NCBI GenBank assembly: GCA_023614405.1
Contig: CM042694.1
Coordinates: 113,334,685-113,398,684, forward strand
Length of the DNA: 64,000 nt
Reading direction: 5' to 3'
Origin: Avena insularis
Taxonomy: Eukaryota; Streptophyta; Magnoliopsida; Poales; Poaceae
In this document: positions 35,801 to 46,042 of the stretch, in pieces
Layout of the letters: the number at the start of each line of letters is the position of its first letter
How positions within the stretch are numbered: position 1 is the stretch's first letter
Notes under the pieces: model-generated
The model's database searches: none
Seen by the model: only the letters and a program-made list of their open reading frames with translations
What the model was told of the DNA's origin: nothing
Program-made: the position numbers and the translations under genes

Positions 35801-38800
35801 CTATTGGGTCTTATGGTCGTTCTAAATCGCCCTAGAACCCCCAAACTACGGTCAATAGCTCATGAAAATGGCCATAAAGCGCGAAAACGACGAATTTTTT
35901 GTCATAACTTAGCTCATGAACATGGCCATAAAGCGCGAAAACGACGAGTTTTTGGTCATAACTCTCAAACCTGTATCAGGTCTTAAGGTCGTTGTAAATC
36001 GCCCTCGAACCCCAAAACTGTGGGCAATAGCTGATGAAAATGGCCATAAAGTGCAAAAACAGTGAGTTTTTGGTCATAAAACTCAAGCATGTATTGGGTC
36101 TTACGGGCGTTCTAAATCACCCAAAAAGCCCAAAACTATGGGAAATAGCTCATGAAAACAGCCATAAATCGTGAAAACGATGAGTTTTTGGTCACAACTT
36201 TCAAACATGTAGTAGGTCTTATGGTCATTGTAAATTGCCCTCGAACCCCAAAACTCTAGGCAATAGCTCATGAAAACGTCCATAAAGCACAAAAACGACG
36301 AGTGCTTGTTCATAACTCTCAAACATGTCTCGGGTCTTATGGTCATTGTAAATCGCCCTCAAACGCCAAAACTATGGACAATAGCTCGTGAAAATGGCCA
36401 TAAAGCTCAAATATGACAAGGTTTTGGTCATAAATATCAAACATCTATTGGGTCTTATGGTCCTTCTAAATCGCCCTAGAACCCCAATCTATGGACAACA
36501 GCTCATGAAAATGGACATAAAGCGCAAAACCTGTGAGTTTTTGGTCATAACTCCCAAGTATTGTATCGGGTCTTACGCTTGTTGTAAATCGCCAAAGAAG
36601 CCCATAAATATGGGCAATAGCTCATGAAAATGGCCATAAAGCGCAAAAAGGGAGTGTTTTTGGTCATAAATCTCAAACATATATCGGGTCTTATGTTCGT
36701 TGTAAATCGCCCTCAAACCCATAAAACTGTGGGCACTAGCTCATGAAAACATCCATAAAGAGAAAAAACAACGAGTTTTTGGTCATGACTCTCAAGCATT
36801 GTATTGGGGTTTACGCTCATTTTAAATCGCTCTAGAACCCCAAAACTATGGTCAATAGCTCATGAAAATGCCCATAAAGCGCAAAATATGTGAGCTTTTG
36901 GTCATAACTCTCAAACATGTATCAGGTCTTACGGTCGTTGTAAATCGCCCTCGAACCCCAAAACTGTGGGCAATAGCTCATAAAAATAGCCATGAAACGC
37001 GAAAACGACAAATTTTTGGTCATAAATTTCGAACATGTATCAATTCTTATGGTCGTTGTAAATCGCCATCGAACCGCAAAACTGTGGGCAATAGCTCCAA
37101 AAAACATCCATAAAGAGCGAAAACAACGATTGTTTGGTCATGACTCTCAAACATTGTATCGGGTTTTACTCTCGTTTTAAGTCGCCCTAGAACCTCAAAA
37201 CTATGGTCAATAGCTCATGAAAATGGCCATAAAGCGCAAAACCTGTGAGTTTTTGGTCATAACTCTCAAGCATTGTATCGGGGTTACGCTCATTTTAAAT
37301 CGCCATAGAACCCCAAAACTATGGTCGATAGCTCATGAAAATGGCCATAAAGCGCAAAACATGTGAGTTTTTGGTCATAAATGTCAAACATGTATTGGGT
37401 GTTACGGTCATTGTAAATCTCCTAAGAAGCCCAAAACTATGGGCAATAGCTCATAAAAATGGCCATAAAGCGTGAAAACGACGAATTTTTTGTCATAACT
37501 CTCAAACATGTATCTAGTCTTATGGTCGTTTTAAATCTCCCCCTAAACATAAAACTATGGGCAATACCTCATGAACATAGCCATAAAGCGCGAAAACGAC
37601 GAAGTTTTTGGTCATAACTCTCAAACATGTATCAGGTCTTAAGGTCGTTGTAAATCGCCCTCGAACCCCAAAAATATGGGCAATACCTCATGAAAATGGC
37701 CATAAAGCGCAAAAACGGTGAGTTTTTGGTCATTGAACTCAAACATGTATTAGGTCTTACGGTTGTTCTAAATCACCCAAGAAGCCCAAAACTATGGGAA
37801 ATAGCTCATGAAAACAGCCATAAAGCGCGAAAACGATGAGTTTTTGGTCATAACTCTCAAACATGTAGTAGGTCTTACGGTCATTGTAAATTGCTCTCGA
37901 ACCCCAAAACTCTAGGCAATAGCTCATAAAAACGTCCATAAAGCACGAAAACGATGAGCGTTTGTTCATAACTCTCAAACATGTCTCGGGTCTTATGGTC
38001 ATTGTAAATCGCCCTCGAACCCCAAAACTATGGACAATAGCTCATGAAAAAGGCCATAAAGCGCAAAACCGGCAAGGTTTTGGTCATAAATATCAAACAT
38101 CTATTGGGTATTATGGTCGTTCTAAATCGCCCAGGAATCCCAAAACTATGGGAAATAGCTCATGAAAACAACCACAAAGCGCGAAAACGATGAGTTTTTG
38201 GTCTTAACTCCCAAAGATGTAGTAGGTCTTAGAGTCATTGTAAATTGCCCTCGAACCCCAAAACTCTAGGCAATAACTCATGAAAACGTCCATAAAACAT
38301 GAAAAATACGAGTGTTTGGTCATAACTCTCAAACATGTATCGGGTCTTACGGTCGTTTCAAATCGCTCACGAACCCCAAAACTGTGGGCAATAGCTCATG
38401 AAAACGTCCATAAAGAGCGAAAACGACGAGTTTTTGGTTATGACTCTAAAGCATTGTATCGGGTTTTACGCTCATTTTAAATCACTCTATAACCCCAAAA
38501 GTATGGTCAATAGCTCATGAAAATGGCCATAAAGCGCAAAAAGGGCGAGTTTTTGGTCATAAATCTCAAACATGTATTTGGTCTTACGGTCGTTGTAAAT
38601 CACCCAAGAAACCTAAAACTATGGGCAATAGCTCATGAAAACAGCCATAAAGCGCGAAATCGATGAGTTTTTCGTCATAACTCTCAAACATGTATCAGGT
38701 CTTATGGTCATTGTAAATCGCCCTCGAACCCCAAAATTGTGGGCAATAGCTCATTAAAATGGCCATAAAGCGCAAAAACGATGAGTTTTGGTCATAAATT

Positions 38801-39807
38801 TCGAACATGTATCAGTTCTTATGGTCGTTGTAAATCGCCATCGAACCTCAAAACTGTGGGCAATAGCTCTAGAAAACATCCATAAAGAGCGAAAAAATGA
38901 TTTTTTGGTCATGCCTCTCAAACATTGTATCGGGTTTTATGCTCGTTTTAAATCGCCCTAGAACCTCAAAACTATGGTCAATAGCTAATGAAAATGGCCA
39001 TAAAGCGCAAAATCTGTGAGTTTTTGGTCATAACTCTGAAGCATTGTATCAGTTATTATGCTTGTTGTAAATCACCAAAGAAGCCCATAACTATGGGCAA
39101 TAGCTCATGAAAATGGCCATAAAGCGCAAAAAGGGAGTGTTTTTGGTCATAAATCTCAAACATATATCGGGTCTTATGGTCGTTGTAAATAGCCCTCAAA
39201 CCCATAAAACTGTGGGCAATAACTCATGAAAACGTCCATAAAGAGCAAAAACGACGAGGTTCTGGTCATGACTCTCAAGCATTGTATTGGGGTTACGCTC
39301 ATTTTAAATCGCCCTAGAGCCCCAAAACTATGGTCGATAGCTCATGAAAATGGCCATAAAGCGCAAAACATGTGAGTTTTTTGGTCATAAATCTCAAACG
39401 TGTATTGGGTGTTACGGTCATTGTAAATCGCCTAAAAAGCCCAAAACTATGGGCAATAGCTCATAAAAATAGCCATAAAGCGCGAAAACGACGAATTTTT
39501 TGTCATAAGTCTCAAACATGTATCTAGTCTTATAATCATTTTAAATCTCCCTAGAACATAAAACTATGGGCAATAGCTCATGAACATGGCCGTAAAGCGT
39601 GAAAACGACGATTTTTTGGTTATAACTCTCAAACATGTATCAGGTCTTACGGTCGTTGTAAATCGCCATCGAACCCCAAAGCTGTGGACAATAGCTCATA
39701 AAATAGCCATAAAGCGCAAAAAGGCGAGTTTTTGGTCATAAATCTCAAACATGTATTGAGTCTTACAGTCGTTCTAAATCGCCCAAGAAGCCCAAAACTA
39801 TGGGAAA
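32847..39807. repeat. 118-bp satellite array, block 3
   Basis: About 59 monomers, same orientation. It contains shortened monomers that mark old recombination: the fusion GTCATAACTTAGCTCATGAAC occurs at 34314 and again at 35901, so about 1587 bp were duplicated after the deletion. A TATCGGGGTTACGCTC fusion at about 37271 recurs at 43530 and 63156. No gene. The block begins with the Gypsy duplication GAAAT and ends GGGAAA at the Helitron. Confidence 0.97.
36862..38700. repeat. Satellite higher-order block, copy of 43121-44960
   Basis: The order of monomer variants here repeats at a constant shift of 6259 bp: landmarks 36862/43121, 37271/43530 and 37962/44221. Subtracting the 2321-bp Helitron that lies between gives a native distance of about 3.94 kb, or 33-34 monomers. 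The first two monomers of the window match the start of this block too. Confidence 0.8.
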
Positions 39808-42128
39808 CTAGTCATTAGCCCGTGCACCTGCACGCGCGAGAGTGTTATTCTTACTTTTATCTATATTATAAATTAAATCAAGATAGTTATAATCTTGTAT
39901 ATTTACAAATAGATTGAAAAATTAAATATAAATTTATTTTCATGTATAAGCGGTGTTTATTCATAGAAAGATAAAGGAGAATTTCATAATTTCATCTTGG
40001 GATATTTAAAGTTCTCGTAAATCATGGCATTTAGTTCTGCTTCCTTTGAAAAATTTCTAAGCATCAGTATAATAAATTGTACTAATACATAGTAGCGTAT
40101 TGGTTATTTTTAACACACCAATAATGACTGTGTGAAATATTGTATGCACTAAAATATTGAAAAATTAATGTGTGATTGATATTAATTATATAGTTTTGAC
40201 AATGTATTTGGCATCACCTTTGTCTACCATGAATAAACTCCCGCTGTAAATTAAACATAGCATACCAAATATGCGTCACAAATGATTTACTTAACACATA
40301 ATTTTAACCGAAGCCTGTCCGACCATGTTTACAATCTCGCATTGAAATCTGTATATGAAGGATATGCATTTTCTAGAGTAAATAATGCATTCATATATGA
40401 TTTTTCTTCCATTTTAATAGGTTGCCCGATCCCACGAGGTATAATAAATAGTGATCTACCGTGTAAATCTTTGGTTTAACTAAGGTCCAAAAATTTTGTA
40501 TATCACTGCACCCACATATATCCAATACAAATTTCTTACCGTGATTCGATTCGGATGACACACTATTCACAACAAATAGTATAGCAATATAACTTAAATT
40601 ACCTTGTTGGTGTAAGACCAATTTCAGGACAACATGACCGGAGAAATTACCTAATCTTAACATAAGCGGGCAATAGAGATTTTGGATGTTCGGTCTATGT
40701 TTTGGTATCCTATATAGCCATGTGAAGTAGAAACAAAGATCACCCCTTAACTATCATAACTTAAATGAACAACTGTGTAACCTCTATAATAATACTAACC
40801 TTAAGCTCAACATTAAAGAAAATCTCTTTTCTCAGAGCTCATCCATCATATCCTTTTCATGCTAACCTTCAACGTCTACCATCTTCATGCTTGCAAGAAC
40901 GTCAACGATGATCCCTGCAAGTTCCCAATGAAACGAATGAATAGTCCATTCTTGCTGATTTTGACAGTCTATATCCTAGTTTGCAAGATATACTTCAGGA
41001 TCCGCACACGCGCTTGTATGTTTCCATATATGCATAATAACACAATATTATTCCGTTTAGAAAACGTTGATGAGCACTATCATTTTTATGTCTGTTATCT
41101 AGCGCACACATATGACCTTAAGATGTGCCATGCCCCTGCACATATTCAACGAAAAATGTAGCAAAGATAACCTTATCTATGGTGAGCCTGGACCTGTTCC
41201 TCCTTCGTCGCTTAGCTTACCTGTGAATCACTTGATAAGCGAGATTGCTGTCAAAGCTGAGTTAAGACCGGCGTCAAGCTGTCCGATGAATTCAGCTGGT
41301 TGTAGAGTAGAGCAATGATTTAAGTAATATGGGTTGCTGGACTGTAGTTTGATGATAGGAATGACAGGCCATGAACTCCGACAGTCTATAGCAAGTATAG
41401 CGTGACTGCCTGATCTGATTCAGTCTGCCGTGGGTGCACATGCTTCTCTACTTGCACGATCCATCATGGATTTCAGTGTTGGCTTGACATAAAGGGTGAG
41501 AAGATTCAAAGGACCGCCACTTCAACTACATTAGACAACATGCACTGCAGCTGCTTAGTTCAGATAGTTAACCACGTGGATTAAGAACGTGGATGGAAAC
41601 TTGAGAGGGGGACACGCGAACCCCGCACCAATCCTCCTCTCTTTAGCTCATAGACTCGCCCTCGGGCCGCTGCCTCTGTGCCCCTAGCCTTGTCGCTTCT
41701 TTCCGGATGGTGCCTCCCGCAAGAGGGTGGTGCATCCCCTTCCCTCGTCCCGCCTTAAGTTCTACTCCACGGTTGAAGTCGGTGTTGGTCCCGACGGTCA
41801 ATTGACGGAGAGATGAGAAGGATTAGTAGGAGCAGCGCTATGGTCGCTCGATGATGCGTCGGTGCCTCGGTGAGGAAAGGTCGCCGGAGAAAAGGATCTG
41901 CCACGGATATCACAGGCCGCCCGTGAAAGGATATTTGTTTTTTTCTTAGCGAGACCTGTGGAAGAATTTGTTAGCTAAACCTGAACGTGGGACAGCGGGC
42001 ATGGACTCTCGAGGAACTTCATCACACGGCTGTATATAGCCTAACAGAGAGATCGGATGGACAATTTGATTAGTTACCGAGGATTAACGTGGAGCCTTCT
42101 ATGGTGCCTCCAATTAGTAAATATAAGA
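39808..42128 (-). mobile_element. Non-autonomous Helitron
   Basis: On the minus strand the insert begins TC (42128-42127) and ends CTAG (39811-39808). It sits exactly between host A and T with no target duplication; removing it restores GGGAAA-TAGCTC of a satellite monomer. A hairpin (39821-39834) lies about 10 bp inside the CTAG end. These are the defining Helitron features. There is no replication-initiator or helicase gene: the longest open frames (40282-40479, 40859-41161, 40391-40663 minus) resemble nothing I know. The first two-thirds is AT-rich. The part at 41590-41930 is GC-rich and may be captured genic DNA, but I cannot name a source. Confidence 0.87.
39821..39834 (-). terminator. 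Helitron 3' hairpin
   Basis: CGTGCA-CC-TGCACG, a perfect 6-bp stem, about 10 bases from the CTAG terminus. Helitrons use such a hairpin as the end signal of rolling-circle transposition. Confidence 0.85.
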
Positions 42129-44991
42129 TAGCTCATGAAAACAGCCATAAAGCGCGAAAACGATGAGTTTTTGGTCATAACTCTTAAACATGTAGTAGGT
42201 CTTACGGTCATTGTAAATTGCCCTCGAACCCCAAAACTCTAGGCAATAGCTCATGAAAACATCCATAAAGCACGAAAACAACGAGTGCTTGTTCATAACT
42301 CTCAAACATGTATCGGGTCTTATGGTCATTGTAAATCCCCCTCGAATCCCAAAACTATGGACAATAGCTCATGAAAATGGCCCAAGAAGCCCAAAACTAT
42401 GGGAAATAGCTCAGGAAAACAGCCATAAAGCGCAAAAACGATGAGTTTTTGCTCATAACTCTCAAACATGTAGTAGGTCTCACGGTCATTGTAAATTGCC
42501 CTCGAACCCCAAAACTCTAGGCAATAGCTCATAAAAACGTTCTTGAAGCACGAAAACGACGAGTGCTTGTTCATAACTCTCAAACATGTATCGGGTCTTA
42601 TGGTCATTGTAAATCCCCCTCGAACCCCAAAACTATGGACAATAGCTCATGAAAATGGCCATAAAGCGTAAAAACAGCAAGGTTTTGGTCAAATATCAAA
42701 CATCTATTGGGTATTATGGTCGTTCTAAATCGCCCTACACCCCAAAACTATGGTCAACAGATCATGAAAATGGCCATAAAGCCCAAAACCTGTGAGTTTT
42801 TGGTCATAACTCTGAAGCATTGTATCGGGTCTTACAATCATTGTAAATTGCCCAAGAAGCCCATAACAATGGGCAATAGCTCATGAAAATGGCAATAAAG
42901 TGCAAAAAGGAAGAGTTTTTGGTCATAAATCTCAAACATGTATCGGGTCTTATGGTCATTGTAAATCGCCCTCAAACCCATAAAACTGTGGGCAATAGGT
43001 CATGAAAACGTCCATAAAGAGCAAAAACGACGAGTTTTTGGTCATGACTCCCAAGCATTGTATTGGGGTTTACGCTCATTTTAAATCGCCCTAAAACCCC
43101 AAAACTATGGTCAATAGCTCATGAAAATGGCCATAAAGCGCAAAATATGTGAGCTTTTGGTCATAACTCTCAAACATGTATCAGGTCTTACGGTCGTTGT
43201 AAATCGCCTTCGAACCCCAAAACTGTGGGCAATAGCTCATAAAAATAGCCATAAAGTGCAAAAACGACGAATTTTTGGTCATAAATTTCGAACATGTATC
43301 AGTTCTTATGGTCGTTGTAAATCGCTATCGAACCGCAAAACTGTGGCCAATAGCTCCAGAAAACATCCATAAAGAGCGAAAACAACGATTGTTTGGTCAT
43401 GACTCTCAAACATTGTATCGGGTTTTACGCTCGTTTTAAATCGCCCTAGAACCTCAAAACTATGGTCAATAGCTCATGAAAATGGCCATAAAGCGCAAAA
43501 CCTGTGAGTTTTTGGTCATAGCTCTCAAGCATTGTATCGGGGTTATGCTCATTTTAAATCGCCCTAGAACCCTAAAACTATGGTCGATAGCTCATGAAAA
43601 TGGCCATAAAGCGCAAAACATGTGAGTTTTTGGTCATAAATCTCAAACATGTATTGGGTGTTACGGTCATTGTAAATTGCCTAAGAAGCCCAAAACTATG
43701 GGCAATAGCTCATAAAAATGGCCATAAAGCACGAAAACGACGAATTTCTCGTCATAACTCTCAAACATGTATCTAGTCTTACGGTCGTTTTAAATCTCCC
43801 CCTAAACATAAAACTATGGGCAATAGCTCATGAACATAACCATAAAGCGCGAAAACGACGAAGTTTTTGGTCATAACTCTCAAACATGTATCAGGTCTTA
43901 AGGTCGTTGTAAATCGCCCTCGAACCCCATAAATATGGGCAATAGCTCATGAAAATCGCCATAAAGCGCAAAAACTGTGAGTTTTTGGTCATAGAACTCA
44001 AACATGTATTAGGTCTTACGGTTGTTCTAAATCACCCAAGAAGCCCAAAACTATGGGAAATAGCTCATGAAAACAGCCATAAAGCACGAAAACGATGAGT
44101 TTTTGGTCATAACTCTCAAACATGTACTAGGTCTTACGGTCATTGTAAATTGCTCTCGAACCCCAAAACTCTAGGCAATATCTCATAAAAATATCCATAG
44201 AGCACGAAAATGATGAGCGTTTGTTCATAACTCTCAAACATGTCTCGGGTCTTATGGTCATTGTAAATCGCCCTCGAACCCCAAAACTATGGACAATAGC
44301 TCATGAAAATGGCCATAAAGCGCAAAAACGGCAAGGTTTTGGTCATAAATATCAAACATCTATTGGGTATTATGGTCGTTCTAAATCGCCCAGGAATCCC
44401 AAAACTATGGGAAATAGCTCATGAAAATAGCCACAAAGCGCGAAAACGATGAGTTTTTGGTCTTAACTCTCAAAGATGTAGTAGGTCTTAGAGTCATTGT
44501 AAATTGCCCTCGAACCCCAAAACTCTAGGCAATAACTCATGAAAACGTCCATAAAACATGAAAACGACGAGCGTTTGGTCATAACTCTCAAACATGTATC
44601 GGGTCTTACGGTCGTTTCAAATCGCTAACGAACCCCAAAACTGTTGGCAATAGCTCATGAAAACGTCCATAAAGAGCGAAAACGACGAGTTTTTGGTTAT
44701 GACTCTCAAGCATTGTATCGGGCTTTACGCTCATTTTTAATCGCTCTTTAACCCCAAAACTATGGTTAATAGCTCATGAAAATGGCCATAAAGCGCAAAA
44801 AGGGCGAGTTTTTGGTCATAAATCTCAAACATGTATTTCGTCCTACGGTCGTTGTAAATCTCCCAAGAAGCCCAAAACTATGGGCAATAGCTCGTGAAAA
44901 CAGCCATAATGCGGGAAAATGATGAGTTTTTGGTCATAACTCTCAAACATGTAGTAGGTCTTACGGTCATTGTAAATTGCTCTCGAACCCC
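42129..44991. repeat. 118-bp satellite array, block 4
   Basis: About 24 monomers between the Helitron and the CACTA element. 43121-44960 is the displaced copy of 36862-38700. One monomer near 42380 is internally deleted (AAAATGGCCCAAGAAGCCC). No gene. It ends in GAACCCC, whose last three C form the CACTA target duplication. Confidence 0.97.
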
Positions 44992-45006
44992 CACTACTTG
45001 GAAACA
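44992..45006 (+). repeat. CACTA left terminal inverted repeat
   Basis: CACTACTTGGAAACA, paired with 57166-57180. Begins with the family-defining CACTA. Confidence 0.92.
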
Positions 45007-45010
45007 ACTC

Positions 45011-45240
45011 TTCTGTGGCGCATGGGTTTCCATCTTCTGTGGCGCATATCCCTGTCTCCACTGTTATTCGCCATCGATATATCGCTCCTGTGGCATATAG
45101 GAATGCGCCACAGAAGTCTCAGACTTCTTTGGCGTATTCCTGCATATGCGCCACAGGAATCAGATATCAGTGACGCATACAGTCCAATGCGCCACAGAGT
45201 CTATATGCGCCATAGACAAAGTTTCTATATGCGCCACTGA
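45011..45240. repeat. CACTA left subterminal repeats
   Basis: At least six exact GTGGCGC/GCGCCAC cores inside longer TTCTGTGGCGCAT or ATGCGCCACAGAA units, plus degenerate ones, in both orientations within 230 bp. In En/Spm, subterminal motifs are bound by the element's TNPA protein; by analogy these would be transposase-complex binding sites. Confidence 0.88.
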
Positions 45241-45512
45241 GTATATTACATGTATTCAAAATAAAATACATTCCTGGTATATAATCAGGTATTTATACAA
45301 GATTTATATAATATTTATCCAGATGAATATAAACAGTATATTGCACATGTAGTAGATGAAAACCGACATATAATACAAACACAAGTATATTGTCATGACA
45401 CTTAGAGCCTGATCGAGATACATATATAGTGTCAAGTGCCAAATTTTTACACAAGCGCCGAATACAAAGTTCATATCATCTCACATTACAAATATGAAGT
45501 GGCCACTGCTGC
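45241..45512. other. CACTA 3' non-coding stretch
   Basis: AT-rich, between the left subterminal repeats and the end of the small ORF. Probably the 3' untranslated region. No gene seen. Confidence 0.5.
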
Positions 45513-45755
45513 CTACACTAGGATCAAATAGAATACGAATGTGATAATGGTGAGCAAGAGCATTAGCCCGACCAATATCTTCATCCGCTTCTTCTTCCAC
45601 AAGTGGTTCCTCCACTTGGTTATCGCCTCCTCTCTAGTCACGTATCCTTTGTAGATGTTGCCGCTGAACTTGTTCACTTGTTTGTGGCAATCCTCCCACT
45701 CCTCGTAGACTCCTGGAACCCTACCCATGTACACCACATACCACCTCGTCGCCAT
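45513..45755 (-). CDS. Small RNase H1 N-terminal-like protein with C-terminal membrane segment
   Basis: 80 codons, intact. The start is the ATG at 45755 (MATRWYVV); in-frame codons upstream offer only a TTG. A good splice acceptor (CTATAG) lies just before the ATG, so this could also be the last exon of a longer transcript. Residues 5-50 match the hybrid-binding domain at the N-terminus of eukaryotic RNase H1 and caulimovirus viroplasmin: WYVVYMGRVPGVY, EEW, C, QV, F, YKGY and EEA sit at the expected spacing. There is no catalytic RNase H domain. Residues 53-59 are basic (WKKKRMK), followed by about 21 hydrophobic residues (60-80) to the very end, like a tail anchor. It may bind RNA-DNA hybrids or double-stranded RNA at a membrane. 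Role in the transposon unknown. Confidence 0.72.
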   Translation of the reverse strand: MATRWYVVYMGRVPGVYEEWEDCHKQVNKFSGNIYKGYVTREEAITKWRNHLWKKKRMKILVGLMLLLTIITFVFYLILV

Positions 45756-46042
45756 CTCTATAGACGACAAGGCATATTAGTAAAAATACAACGAAAATAA
45801 TGAATAAAGGGTTCACATCCATATATATATATGTTCATAGAATATAAAACAAAGGATCCATAAACCTAAAAGTTAGATCATCATAGAAGCAATAAGTTCA
45901 ACGACAACACGACCACAAGGTAGTTTAAGTCTAACAACAATGACCATTTCGACCACGAGATAGTAAAGTTTATGACACACACACTAATACAAAGCGTCCA
46001 TCAAGAATATACACACCGGATCATGCTAGAGGCACACATCGA

